From NCBI GenBank assembly GCA_964431205.1, contig CAYSIX010000030.1, positions 1 to 23,892 of the forward strand: a stretch of 23,892 nucleotides of DNA, written 5' to 3'. The DNA comes from CAYSIX01 sp964431205 (GTDB lineage Bacteria > Planctomycetota > Phycisphaerae > Phycisphaerales > Phycisphaeraceae). Every line of letters begins with the position of its first letter. The first letter of the stretch is position 1. The position numbers were made by a program, and so were the translations under genes. Under the pieces are notes generated by a model, which did not search any database, was not told where the DNA came from, and saw nothing but the letters and a program-made list of their open reading frames with translations. Shown in pieces: positions 1 through 7,764 of the stretch.

Positions 1-2
1 AC

Positions 3-464
3 ATCATCCTGGTCGGCGAGATGCGTGACCTGGAGACGACGGCGGCGGCGATCACCGCGGCCGAGACCGGCCACCTGGTGCTCAGCACGCTGCACACCGT
101 CAACGCCTCGCAGACCGTCGAGCGTATCATCGATATGTACCCCGCCGACCAGCAGAACCAGATCCGCTCGATGCTGGCCAACACGCTGCAGGCGGTGATC
201 TCGCAGACGCTGTTCAAGCGGATGGACGGCAAGGGGATGGTCCCGGCCGTCGAGGTGATGCTGTGCACGCCGGCGGTGCGGAACCTGATCCGCGAGAACC
301 GCGCGTTCGAGATCCCCAACGTGATCGACACGAACCGGGCGCTGGGGATGACGAGCCTGGACAACGCGATCGCCGAGCTCTACTTCAACGGGTTGGTCAG
401 TCGGGAGGACGCGGTGGCGCAGGCGGCCTACCCGGAGAAGCTGGAACGGATGCTGGCGGCCTGA
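3..464 (+). CDS. pilT: Type IV pilus twitching-motility ATPase PilT-like, C-terminal part (gene begins before the window)
   Basis: This is the C-terminal part of a hexameric secretion-superfamily ATPase, most like PilT, which powers pilus retraction at the cytoplasmic base of the pilus. The first complete codons encode the Walker B strand and following Glu/Asp (ILVGEMRDLET). Next comes the His box typical of PilT (TGHLVLSTLHT), then VERIIDMYP and the C-terminal domain ending in EKLERML. The N-terminal PAS-like domain and Walker A loop lie outside the window, so the true start is unknown. PilC follows 104 nt downstream, which fits a pilus operon. The absence of a visible CxxC zinc motif and the close PilT-like spacing of the boxes argue against PilB/GspE. 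PilT is the best assignment, but a related retraction-type paralogue cannot be excluded. Confidence 0.93.
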   Translation: MILVGEMRDLETTAAAITAAETGHLVLSTLHTVNASQTVERIIDMYPADQQNQIRSMLANTLQAVISQTLFKRMDGKGMVPAVEVMLCTPAVRNLIRENRAFEIPNVIDTNRALGMTSLDNAIAELYFNGLVSREDAVAQAAYPEKLERMLAA

Positions 465-568
465 GCGCGGCCGAGCCATGAGCCGTGCGCCATCGGCCCG
501 CATCCGCCAAACCCGCGTGGGTCGGTGCCGGCTGATCGGGGACGGCGACGAGCCAAAGGCTGATTTGT

Positions 569-1795
569 ATGCCTCAATACCGATACCAGATGCGGACCGC
601 CACCGGCCAGGTCTCGGCCGGGATGCTCTCGGCCGACAACGCCCTGGCCGCGGCGCAGCAGATCCGCGCCCAGGGCCACACCGTCCTGCAGCTCACCCCG
701 GTCAGCGGCGCGATGGCCAAGACGGTCCAGGACCGGCTCAAGGCGCTGAACTACAGCTCCGGGCCCTCGGCGCGCGACATCCTCAACTTCACCACGCAAC
801 TGGCGGTCATGGTCCGTGCCGGCATCCCGCTGCGCTCGGCCCTCGAGGGCATCGCCGACCAGGTCGAGAACGCCAAGTTCCGCGACATCCTGATGCGGAT
901 CAAGATGGACGTCGAGTCGGGCAAGCCGTTCAGCGAGGCGCTGGCCAAGCACCCCAAGCAGTTCGGCCCGCTGTACGTGAACATGGTCCGGGCGTCGGAG
1001 ATGTCCGGCAGCTTCAGCCAGATGCTCGAGCGCGTCGCCGCCTACCTGGCGCAGCAGATCGAGACGCGGCAGATGGTCATCGGCGCGATGATCTACCCGG
1101 CGGTGATCGGGGTGATGGCCATCGCGGTGACGATCTTCCTGCTGACGTTCGTGCTGCCGAAGTTCACGGCCGTGTTCGCGGGCAAGGAGGCGGCGATGCC
1201 CGCGCCCACGATCTTCCTGATGAACCTCTCGGCGTTCATGGTCGAGTGGTGGTGGGCGGTGGTGCTGGCGCTGATCGCCGGCGGGATCGGGCTGTTCTTC
1301 TTCACCCGGACCGAGGTCGGCGGGTGGTGGTTCGACGCGACGAAGCTCAAGTTCCCGATCTTCCGGCGGATGTTCAGCGCGCTGTACATCAGCCGATCGC
1401 TGCACACGATGGGCGAGCTGGTCAACGCCGGCGTCCCGATGCTGGACACGATCGTGATCACGGGCGAGATCAGCGGGAACCGCCTGTTCCGCCGGCTGTG
1501 GCGGAACGTCTACTCGTCGGTGAAGCAGGGCAAGAAGATCGCCTCGCCTCTGTGGAAGACGCCGCTGCTGCCCAAGCCCGTCGTGCAGATGATCTCGGCC
1601 GGCGAGGAGTCGGGCAAGCTCGGCGAGGTGCTCGACGAGGTGTCCGGCTTCTACGCCAAGCAGCTCCGCGAGACGATCAAGACCGTCACCAGCATGATCG
1701 AGCCGATCATGATCGTCGTCATGGGCTCGATCGTCGGGTTCATCGCCATGGCGATCATCCTGCCGATCTTCAAGCTCTCGACGCTGGTGAAGTAG
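569..1795 (+). CDS. pilC: Type IV pilus / type II secretion inner-membrane platform protein (PilC/GspF family)
   Basis: PilC/GspF proteins form the inner-membrane platform that couples cytoplasmic ATPases to pilin assembly. The 408-residue length is normal for the family. The N-terminus (MPQYRYQMRTATGQ) is the usual small beta region. Two T2SSF domains can be seen, roughly residues 65-190 and 270-395. Hydrophobic segments occur near 170-200 (ending LLTFVLPKF), 225-245 (Trp-rich) and 373-400 (MIEPIMIVVMG...). The second domain carries the characteristic ISAGEESGKLGEVL. The ATG at 569 is preceded by an AAAGG-like sequence at 555-559, giving it a plausible ribosome site. It sits between the PilT-like ATPase and prepilin-like genes, consistent with one pilus locus. 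Whether the machine is a T4P or a T2SS cannot be settled from this gene alone. Confidence 0.96.
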   Translation: MPQYRYQMRTATGQVSAGMLSADNALAAAQQIRAQGHTVLQLTPVSGAMAKTVQDRLKALNYSSGPSARDILNFTTQLAVMVRAGIPLRSALEGIADQVENAKFRDILMRIKMDVESGKPFSEALAKHPKQFGPLYVNMVRASEMSGSFSQMLERVAAYLAQQIETRQMVIGAMIYPAVIGVMAIAVTIFLLTFVLPKFTAVFAGKEAAMPAPTIFLMNLSAFMVEWWWAVVLALIAGGIGLFFFTRTEVGGWWFDATKLKFPIFRRMFSALYISRSLHTMGELVNAGVPMLDTIVITGEISGNRLFRRLWRNVYSSVKQGKKIASPLWKTPLLPKPVVQMISAGEESGKLGEVLDEVSGFYAKQLRETIKTVTSMIEPIMIVVMGSIVGFIAMAIILPIFKLSTLVK

Positions 1796-1972
1796 GCGGT
1801 CTCCAGATTCGAGCGACGCGGTCGCAGTTTCGAGCGGCAGCGGGAGGGTCGGCGGGCGCGGGGGGAGGTGGACGGTTCGGTTTGTGTCGACTGGGCGATC
1901 GGCCGCGGGACCGGTCACCGCGGATTCGGTTCGCGGCGATGCGGATGAATCGTACGCTTGATCGGTGCCAAC

Positions 1973-2575
1973 ATGAACATGCCCAGCCCCGAGACCGTGA
2001 CACGACGCGCCGGGCGAAGCCGCGCCGGGTTCACGCTGATCGAGTCGGCCCTGACGACGGTCATCGTGGGCACGGGGGTGCTGGCGATCGTCGCGGCGCA
2101 GCAGGCGTACCACATGAAGAACGACTGGGCGCAGCGCACGGGCATGGCGATGCTGCTGGCCAACGAGATCCGTGAGACGACGCTGAACCTGCCCTTCCAC
2201 GACCCGCTGACGGGCGCGAGCAACCTGGGCCCGGAGTCGGACGAGGCGTCGGTGGCGGACTACGACGACCTGGACGACTTCGCGGGGCTGGTGGACTCGG
2301 CGACGGGCCGGGGCGAGGGGCTGATCCTGGAGCCTCCGATCAACGCCCTGCGTCAGCCGGTGGACGACCTGGACAACTGGCGTCAGGTGGTCGAGGTGGC
2401 CAGCGTGTGGGAGGACAACATCAGCTCGGACTTCGGGGTCACGCCGGCGCTCGACGAGCCGGGCACGCTCAAGCGCGTGACGGTGCGCATCGAGTACCGC
2501 GACCCGGCGGACGCGGCCGACCCGGACGCGTGGGTGAACGTCACCGAGCTGACGTGGGTCGTCACGGGCAAGTGA
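1973..2575 (+). CDS. Type IV prepilin-like protein (PilV/GspI-like minor pilin)
   Basis: A minor pilin or pseudopilin is predicted. The N-terminus has a short basic leader ending RSRAG, followed by FTLIES. This is the prepilin peptidase site, with cleavage after Gly and the conserved Glu at +5. After it comes a hydrophobic helix (ALTTVIVGTGVLAIVAAQQA) and a roughly 150-residue acidic globular part. The ATG at 1973 gives 200 residues. An in-frame TTG at 1958 and ATG at 1979 are alternatives, and no strong Shine-Dalgarno decides between them. The order of prepilin, PilX-like gene and PilW-like gene resembles minor pilin operons that prime pilus assembly. The subtype (PilV against GspI) is inferred from the hydrophobic segment and position only. 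Confidence 0.86.
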   Translation: MNMPSPETVTRRAGRSRAGFTLIESALTTVIVGTGVLAIVAAQQAYHMKNDWAQRTGMAMLLANEIRETTLNLPFHDPLTGASNLGPESDEASVADYDDLDDFAGLVDSATGRGEGLILEPPINALRQPVDDLDNWRQVVEVASVWEDNISSDFGVTPALDEPGTLKRVTVRIEYRDPADAADPDAWVNVTELTWVVTGK

Positions 2576-2580
2576 GGAGC

Positions 2581-2615
2581 GATTGAAGATCGGCGATTTT
2601 CGATTTTCGATCGAG
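2581..2615. repeat. A+T-rich GATTTTC repeat tract upstream of the PilX-like gene
   Basis: Repeated GATTTTCGATTTTCGATC units follow GATTGAAGATC. The tract stands out in surrounding DNA that is very rich in G+C. The same words recur at 4949-4980 and, inverted, at 5026-5055. An in-frame TTG at 2583 would add 22 residues to the next gene by translating this tract, which is a reason to prefer the ATG at 2649. Confidence 0.6.
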
Positions 2616-2648
2616 ACGAGTCAGGCGGAGGCCTGGGAGCCGTCCGAG

Positions 2649-4946
2649 ATGTTGCATCCGAAATCCAACAACCACCGTCATCGATCGGTGCGCGAGCGTG
2701 GCGCGGCGGCGGTCCTCGCGATGATGTTCCTGGTCATCTTCGGATCGCTGGCGACGGCGATGGCCATCGTCTCGCAGGGCAACCTGCGCACCGCGGACTC
2801 GCACCTGAAGATCAACCGCTCGCTCGCCGCCGCCGAAACCGGCATGAACTTCCTCGTGCATCGGCTCGAGAAGGTCACGCCCCAGGTCAAGACCCGCAGC
2901 GGCGCGATCGACGACACCGAGGCGACCGACCTGTGGATCGAGACCGCTCAGGGGCTCGTCGACGAGCTGATCTCCGATTCCCACTTCGTCTCCGGCTCGC
3001 CCTACTTCGACACCGCCACGAACACCCTCTACGTCCCCCTGACCAACGTCGGGCCCGAGGGCCCGTCCTTCCGGGCCGAGTTCACGCCCCACCCCCTGGC
3101 CGGCGAGGACTACGACGCGGCCTTCTACGACCGGCCGCCCTACGACGGCTCGATGCCCGAGACCGGCATCGACAACCCCGTCTCCAACGCCAATCCTCTC
3201 GACGCCCGCTGGATCCGCGTCAAGGTCACCGCCAGCGACGGCGCCGCCGGCAGCCAGGTCTTCCGCTCGGTCGCCATGGACTTCCAGATCACCAAGAAGA
3301 TCAAGTTCGCCATCCTCTCCAAGAGCCGGGTGATGATCGGGCGGAACGTGATGATCCAGGGCCGTGTCGGGTCCCGCTTCCTCGAGACCTCGCTGACCAA
3401 CGGCCATCCCATCCAGGTCGAGAGCGACTTCCGCGGCATGACCAGCAACCTCGACGCCAACCTCGACGCCCTGATCGACTGGCTCGAGGTCAACGACATC
3501 AACGGCGACAACCGCCTCAACGTCCACAGCGCCACCGAGACCGACGGCATCACCGACCCGCAAACCATCGACTTCAACGGCGACGGCTACATCGACGACT
3601 ACGACTTCTTCCTCGACGAGTTCGATGCCAACGGGGATGACGCGGTCAGCCTCGCCGAGCTGGAGACCCATCTCTCTCCCGTCGAGGCCGCCCAGTTGCT
3701 CGAGCTGATCGACACCTTCGGCGATGACGGGCGTATCGGATACGACGACGGGTTCGTCAACAATGACGATCGCTACGCCAAGGTGCGCGGCGAGGTCGTG
3801 CTCAAGGCGGCGATGCAGGACTGGAACGACGGCGCCGCCAACGGCCGGTACCAGGACTTCCTGCAGGGTCCGATCCACCCCGACTTCGGCGAGGCGCCGC
3901 TGACCTTCGAGTCCCCCGCCGCCGACGAGCACGCCTACGAGGCCTCCGACTTCGACACCAGCCAGTTCGAGACCAACGCCGACGGCGGCACGCTGATCGA
4001 CCAGGCCACGGCCCAGGACGGCGTGGACGGCGCGTCGATGGACCTCAGCGGCAGCCACGTCGAGGAGGTGCCCTTCGGCGCCGCCTATCCCTACGACTAC
4101 TACAGCCGGCCGGTCTTCCAGAACATGACCTTCGAGAACGTGTTCATCCCCCGCGGGACCAACGCCCTGTTCATCAACTGCACCTTCAAGGGCGTGACCT
4201 ACATCGACAGCGAGACCGACAACAGCGACCCGGACTGGAACTACTCGGGCATGTGGGCCGACGACACCGGCACCATCAAGCACGCCGACCGGCAGAACGT
4301 GATCATCAACGGCGTCGAGGAGGACTTCTCCGGCTACGCCGACCCCTCGGCGGGGACCAAGAACATCTCGAACAACATCCGCTTCGACAACTGCACGTTC
4401 GATGGCGCCATCGTCACCGCCGTGCCCGACCAGTTCACCCACGTGCGCAACAAGATCTCCTTCACCGGAGCCACGCAGTTCAAGGACCTGTCCAAGACCG
4501 CCGTCGAGGACCCCGACAACGGCTCGGAGCTGTCGCAGGAGGAGCGGACGCTCTACCGCCGCAGCACCATGCTCAGCCCCAATTACTCGGTCGAGATGGG
4601 CACCTTCGTCGCCCCCCACGACAGCAACGAACGCGTCAATCTCTCGGGCACGATCGTCGCCGGCGTGCTGGACATGCGCGGCAACGTCCGAATCGACGGC
4701 ACGATCCTGACCACCTTCGAGCCCGTGAGCAACGAGGGCCCGGTCATCGGCGAGACCAGCCCCCAGTTCAACACCACCCTGGGCTACTTCCCCTCCTCGG
4801 CCGGCGACCTGGAGGCGGAGCTGCCGGTCAACGGCCTGGGCACGATCCAGGTGCGCTACGACCCGACCATCCCCCCGCCGGACGGGATCCTCGGCCCGAT
4901 CTCCGTCGAGCCGATCATGGCCACCTACTTCGAGGGCGGACAGTAG
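2649..4946 (+). CDS. Very large PilX-like minor pilin with EF-hand-like loops and a beta-helix-like region
   Basis: The predicted 765-residue protein starts with a basic segment (HRHRSVRERG) and a PilX-type hydrophobic helix (AAAVLAMMFLVIFGSLATAM). The Glu in the following SLAAAETGM is typical of PilX N-termini. No canonical G/FTxxE site is seen. Around residue 308 there are EF-hand-like loops (DFNGDGYIDDYD, then DANGDDAVSLAE), preceded by DINGDNRLNV, which suggest calcium binding. From about 490 to 600, repeated short strands such as NMTFENVF, FINCTFKG and FDNCTFDG look like a right-handed beta helix. Around 663-690 another strand-rich stretch occurs (LSGTIVAGVLDMRGN). Most PilX proteins are below 250 residues, so this one is unusually long. 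It may form a tip or adhesin-like component of the pilus; that role is inferred from context. Start chosen at ATG 2649; TTG 2583 is an alternative. Confidence 0.8.
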   Translation: MLHPKSNNHRHRSVRERGAAAVLAMMFLVIFGSLATAMAIVSQGNLRTADSHLKINRSLAAAETGMNFLVHRLEKVTPQVKTRSGAIDDTEATDLWIETAQGLVDELISDSHFVSGSPYFDTATNTLYVPLTNVGPEGPSFRAEFTPHPLAGEDYDAAFYDRPPYDGSMPETGIDNPVSNANPLDARWIRVKVTASDGAAGSQVFRSVAMDFQITKKIKFAILSKSRVMIGRNVMIQGRVGSRFLETSLTNGHPIQVESDFRGMTSNLDANLDALIDWLEVNDINGDNRLNVHSATETDGITDPQTIDFNGDGYIDDYDFFLDEFDANGDDAVSLAELETHLSPVEAAQLLELIDTFGDDGRIGYDDGFVNNDDRYAKVRGEVVLKAAMQDWNDGAANGRYQDFLQGPIHPDFGEAPLTFESPAADEHAYEASDFDTSQFETNADGGTLIDQATAQDGVDGASMDLSGSHVEEVPFGAAYPYDYYSRPVFQNMTFENVFIPRGTNALFINCTFKGVTYIDSETDNSDPDWNYSGMWADDTGTIKHADRQNVIINGVEEDFSGYADPSAGTKNISNNIRFDNCTFDGAIVTAVPDQFTHVRNKISFTGATQFKDLSKTAVEDPDNGSELSQEERTLYRRSTMLSPNYSVEMGTFVAPHDSNERVNLSGTIVAGVLDMRGNVRIDGTILTTFEPVSNEGPVIGETSPQFNTTLGYFPSSAGDLEAELPVNGLGTIQVRYDPTIPPPDGILGPISVEPIMATYFEGGQ

Positions 4947-4948
4947 CG

Positions 4949-4980
4949 TGATTTTCGATTGAAGATCTTCGATGGGTGAT
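4949..4980. repeat. A+T-rich GATTTTC repeat tract downstream of the PilX-like gene
   Basis: Contains GATTTTCGATTGAAGATC, sharing GATTGAAGATC and GATTTTCGAT with the tract at 2581-2615. It includes the 10-bp palindrome GAAGATCTTC at 4961-4970. It lies directly after the stop codon of the PilX-like gene. Confidence 0.55.
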
Positions 4981-5022
4981 TGGACGATGAGGGAACGTGG
5001 CCTTGCAATCGACCGGATTCCC

Positions 5023-5646
5023 ATGACAAATCAGAGATCGAAAATCAGAAATCGAACATGCCCTGCCTTCTCGATCGTCGAGATGCTGATCGCGCTGGCG
5101 ATCACCTCGGTGCTGCTGACGGCGACGATGGTGGCGGTGGACGCCAGCTTCCGCGCCTACGCCGCCGCCGCCCAGACCGCCAGCACCCACGCCTCGACCC
5201 GCATGGTCACCAACCGCCTGCTGGGGCTGATCCGCGGCTCGACTTCGCACGGCCCGACGACCCTCAGCGAGGCCCTGGCCGTCGACCCCGACGCCGTGAT
5301 GAACAACGGCGTCATCGAGAGCAACTACCTCGACATGATCGATGCCGGCGGGTATCTGATCCGCGTCGAGTACCGCGCCGTTGCGCAGGAGCTGTGGTAC
5401 CTGCGCGACGAGGACGGCGACTTCGTCATCGAATCGACGGACACGGCTCAGCCGATGCTCGGCGGCGTCACGCGGGCCGTCTTTCACGCCCGGCCTCGGG
5501 TCAACCTGAACAACATCACGGTCCTGGAACGCGGGTCGATCGACATCGAGGTCGAGCCCGATCAGGACAACACGCTGGCGATCGAGACCACGAACCTGCC
5601 GCCGATCCGGTTCATGGCCTCGACCATGCCGCGCAAGGTCAACTGA
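5023..5646 (+). CDS. Type IV prepilin-like protein (PilW/GspJ-like minor pilin)
   Basis: The 207-residue product has a leader ending in CPA followed by FSIVEMLIALAITSVLL. This gives a prepilin-type site with Ala at -1, Phe at +1 and Glu at +5. The hydrophobic stretch and the following helix (MVAVDASFRAYAAAAQTAS) resemble PilW or GspJ pseudopilins. It is the last gene of the pilin block. The leader codons (TNQRSKIRNR) are encoded by an inverted copy of the A+T-rich tract seen at 2581 and 4949. The start is therefore uncertain: ATG 5023 is preferred, and an upstream ATG at 4972 would add 17 residues. Ala at -1 instead of Gly is less common but tolerated by prepilin peptidases. Confidence 0.82.
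   Translation: MTNQRSKIRNRTCPAFSIVEMLIALAITSVLLTATMVAVDASFRAYAAAAQTASTHASTRMVTNRLLGLIRGSTSHGPTTLSEALAVDPDAVMNNGVIESNYLDMIDAGGYLIRVEYRAVAQELWYLRDEDGDFVIESTDTAQPMLGGVTRAVFHARPRVNLNNITVLERGSIDIEVEPDQDNTLAIETTNLPPIRFMASTMPRKVN
5026..5055. repeat. Inverted copy of the A+T-rich tract, inside the PilW-like leader
   Basis: Reads AATCAGAGATCGAAAATCAG then AAATCG, the reverse complement of the GATTTTCGAT type units at 2599-2612 and 4949-4960. It is translated as part of the pilin leader if ATG 5023 is the start. Confidence 0.5.
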
Positions 5647-5813
5647 GCCCGTCAAGCTGGCGACTCTGTGCCGGCGGCGCGTGGGGTGTCGCGGGTTCTC
5701 GGACTCGCTCACCCACGAAATACTGGCTACGACGCCGTCTGTTTTGGACGCTTCCTGAAGATGCGGCACATATCCCTGCCACGCGGGGCGCGTCGGAGTT
5801 GTTGGTGGCCAAC

Positions 5814-5825
5814 CCCGGATCCGGG
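5814..5825. promoter_or_regulatory. Perfect 12-bp palindrome in the leader of the 5848 gene
   Basis: CCCGGATCCGGG is exactly self-complementary and lies 23 nt before the ATG at 5848. Just upstream, 5801-5813 can form GTTGG-tgg-CCAAC. These may be mRNA structures or an operator. No function can be shown from sequence. The 201-nt gap before this gene holds nothing else that I recognise. Confidence 0.25.
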
Positions 5826-5847
5826 ACGATTTGGAAAGGAACACACC

Positions 5848-6336
5848 ATGAAGACCACGCATGTCGGGATTCTTGGAGCGATGATCGTCGCGGGGCTCGC
5901 GGGCCTGTCGGTCGCGGCCGACCCGGTCGTGCTCTCGCCCGATGACGAGACCGCGACGGTCACGCGGACCGAGGGCGACCTCGAGGGTTCGGTGACGTAC
6001 GTCGTGGAGCGGCGGGACGGCTGGATCAAGTTCGAGGACGCTGAGCAGGGCCTGGGCGAGGACGGGGCGATCCAGACCGACACGTTCGTGATGCACGTGG
6101 CCGGCGCGGGCGACACGGTGCACGTCAAGACCAAGGCGGGTCGCTACGTGGCCGAGTGGGTCAGCGGCGACCCGGACGAGGCCGTGGACGAGAACGGGTT
6201 CCACATCGAGCTGGTGAGCATCGAGGACGGGGTGTACACGATCCGGCTCTCGAGCACGGAGGAGGTGACCTACGCGCTGAGTCACGTCGAGTTCACGTTC
6301 TTTCCCGGTGAGCGGGCGACGGCGATGTATGACTGA
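5848..6336 (+). CDS. Small secreted protein of unknown function
   Basis: I do not recognise the family. The 162-residue product starts with a clear signal peptide (MKTTHVGILGAMIVAGLAGLSVAA, cleavage expected near ADP). The mature part is acidic and rich in Thr/Val/Glu strands (for example ATVTRTEGDLEGSVTYVVER and DTVHVKTKAGRYV), suggesting a small beta-sandwich. A strong Shine-Dalgarno (GGAAAGGA, 5833-5840) sits 7 nt before the ATG, and an intrinsic terminator follows at 6386. It is therefore likely a monocistronic, well-translated exported protein. It ends in TAMYD, and the two unrelated-looking fibro-slime proteins next to it end in PLYD and PAYD. It carries no PEP-CTERM signal or lipobox, so it is probably released or attached by an unknown route. 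Confidence 0.82.
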   Translation: MKTTHVGILGAMIVAGLAGLSVAADPVVLSPDDETATVTRTEGDLEGSVTYVVERRDGWIKFEDAEQGLGEDGAIQTDTFVMHVAGAGDTVHVKTKAGRYVAEWVSGDPDEAVDENGFHIELVSIEDGVYTIRLSSTEEVTYALSHVEFTFFPGERATAMYD

Positions 6337-6385
6337 AGCATGGTGCCCGGGTAAACCCGAGGCAAAAATTGGACGATGATCGTTC

Positions 6386-6419
6386 AACGGTGTGGGCGTG
6401 TGTCGCCCACACCGTTTTT
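6386..6419 (+). terminator. Rho-independent terminator after the small secreted protein
   Basis: A perfect 13-bp stem (6386-6398 with 6404-6416, core CGGTGTGGGCG / CGCCCACACCG) with loop TGTGT, followed by TTTTT at 6415-6419. It lies 50 nt after the stop codon. Confidence 0.93.
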
Positions 6420-6534
6420 GCGTGTGCGGGCGTGGCGGTCCGAGAACGGCGGCCGTGAAGATGGGCGGGTTGTGCGGGCCTCTCTCTTGCGGAAGCTGGG
6501 AAAAATGGAGGATTCGGCTGGTCCGCGTGTGGTG

Positions 6535-6547
6535 GAATCTTACCTTT
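6535..6547 (+). promoter_or_regulatory. Shared upstream element, copy 1 (GAATCTTACCTTT)
   Basis: The identical 13-mer occurs at 7752-7764. Copy 1 begins 114 nt and copy 2 begins 116 nt before its gene's ATG, and in both cases a perfect GC hairpin lies between element and gene. It could be part of a promoter or a regulator site; no standard sigma-70 pair is obvious. Confidence 0.55.
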
Positions 6548-6648
6548 GACTCGGCAACGCGGACTCCGGTCCGCGGCAGACGCGGAAGCGACGATCAACG
6601 TGACGGGACGGGCAACACGCATTCACTTAAACCATCGAGGGTAGTGGT

Positions 6649-7455
6649 ATGAAAACGCATCATCTCATCAGCGCCATGGCGGCGATCGTGCTGACGGGCT
6701 CGGCACCCGCGGACACCATCGAGCTCACCGGCCTCATCCGGGACTTCAAGGTCGACCACCCCGACATGGAGGCCTTCCCGGACACCTACAACCGCGTCGC
6801 CTCCACGCTCGATGCCGACGGCAAGCCCGTGCTCGACATGGACTATTACAACGAAACGGTCGGCACCGTCGAGCAATCGGTCGACTCGCCCGAGTCGTTC
6901 GCCCAGTGGTACCGCGACGTCGTGGATGTCAACATCGCCATCCCGTACTCGATCACCCTCGAGAACAGCGACCCCAATCGCCCGGGCGTGTTCATCTTCG
7001 CGCGTGAGAAGCAGATGCCCGAGCCGGACAACTACTTCTTCCCCATCGACGACCAGGGCTGGGGCCTGAGCTACGGCACCGAGGAGAAGCCGCTGGTCTG
7101 GGAGGACGACGGCGTCCACAACTTCCACTTCACCTACGAGCTTTCGACGAAGTTCACCTACACCGACCCGGACGAGCGGGACTACCCGCTCGAGTTCACC
7201 TTCACCGGGGACGACGACGTGTGGGTGTTCATCAACGGCAAGCTGGCGGTGGACCTGGGCGGCGTGCACTCGCAGCAGAGCGCCTCGGTGAACCTGGACG
7301 AGCAGGCCGAGGCCCTGGGGCTCGAGCCCGGCGGGACCTACTCGCTCAAGCTCTTCTTCGCCGAGCGCCACACCAGCGAGTCCAACTTCCGCATCGAGAC
7401 GACGATGCTGCTCGAGGACGTGCCGCCCACCTCGGTCAGCCCGCTGTACGACTGA
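6649..7455 (+). CDS. Secreted fibro-slime domain protein, copy 1
   Basis: The 268-residue product has a signal peptide (MKTHHLISAMAAIVLTGSAPA, then DTIELTG). It is followed by one fibro-slime domain spanning almost the whole mature protein. Diagnostic stretches are IELTGLIRDFKVDHPDME, the Tyr/Phe-rich FHFTYELSTKFTYTD, the core FTGDDDVWVFINGKLAVDLGG (Asp cluster at residues 188-190) and LFFAERHTSESNFRIETT. The family is known from Fibrobacter and other surface-active bacteria. Its core resembles PA14-type beta barrels, in which paired Asp residues bind calcium in lectin members; a carbohydrate-binding role here is inferred. The Shine-Dalgarno GAGGG is at 6637-6641. It has its own terminator at 7508 and a tandem paralogue downstream. 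There is no PEP-CTERM, lipobox or enzyme domain. The product ends SPLYD. Confidence 0.9.
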   Translation: MKTHHLISAMAAIVLTGSAPADTIELTGLIRDFKVDHPDMEAFPDTYNRVASTLDADGKPVLDMDYYNETVGTVEQSVDSPESFAQWYRDVVDVNIAIPYSITLENSDPNRPGVFIFAREKQMPEPDNYFFPIDDQGWGLSYGTEEKPLVWEDDGVHNFHFTYELSTKFTYTDPDERDYPLEFTFTGDDDVWVFINGKLAVDLGGVHSQQSASVNLDEQAEALGLEPGGTYSLKLFFAERHTSESNFRIETTMLLEDVPPTSVSPLYD

Positions 7456-7507
7456 CCGAAGCCCGGCCGACCCCGATCCCGACGCGACGAAGCGCGCGGC
7501 ATGACAG

Positions 7508-7545
7508 GCGGTGTCTCGCTCCGACAGGAGCGGGACGCCGCTTTT
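7508..7545 (+). terminator. Rho-independent terminator after fibro-slime copy 1
   Basis: A 15-bp stem (7508-7522 with 7527-7541, two G-U pairs) with loop GACA, followed by TTTT at 7542-7545. It lies 52 nt after the stop codon. Confidence 0.9.
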
Positions 7546-7751
7546 GCGTTCCACGCCATTCGCCGGCCCGTGCGGCGACCGATGCCCACGCCATGCGCTA
7601 GCTCACGGCGACCCGGTGCCGCGGCGAACCCGTCCCGCGGCCAACGCGGCCCGCATCCCGACCGAGCGGGCGGAAGCTGTAACGGCCGTACCGGTCAGGC
7701 AATCCTTCACACCCACGGCTTTGTCCGCATTCGCTGGCCCGCCACGTCCCC

Positions 7752-7764
7752 GAATCTTACCTTT
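7752..7764 (+). promoter_or_regulatory. Shared upstream element, copy 2 (GAATCTTACCTTT)
   Basis: Identical to 6535-6547. It starts 116 nt before the ATG of fibro-slime copy 2. The flanking leader sequences differ between the two genes, so this short block is the conserved part. Confidence 0.55.

Larger units (their letters stand above)
6337..6648 (+). other. Gene-free stretch: terminator of the 5848 gene and leader of the first fibro-slime gene
   Basis: No convincing gene lies in these 312 bases. They hold the terminator at 6386-6419, the 13-bp element at 6535-6547, and a perfect hairpin GCGGAC-tccg-GTCCGC at 6559-6574. A Shine-Dalgarno-like GAGGG lies at 6637-6641, 7 nt before the ATG. Confidence 0.7.

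Noticed and set aside
1796..1972. Possible small gene between pilC and the first prepilin
   Set aside because: No frame has a convincing start, ribosome site or protein-like composition; it is treated as a spacer.
428..2200. Long open frame of 590 codons on the minus strand, opposite the pilC region
   Set aside because: Composition is Arg/His/Asp-rich without any domain, and it lies opposite the clear pilC and prepilin genes. It is a by-product of high G+C third-position bias.
2562..5024. 820-codon open frame on the minus strand opposite the PilX-like gene
   Set aside because: Val/Asp/Gly/Leu low-complexity translation mirrors the codon bias of the plus-strand gene, which has a clear pilin N-terminus and neighbours.
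6559..6574. Leader hairpin as a known riboswitch (c-di-GMP type considered)
   Set aside because: The conserved core sequences of GEMM-type riboswitches are not present; only a simple hairpin can be supported.
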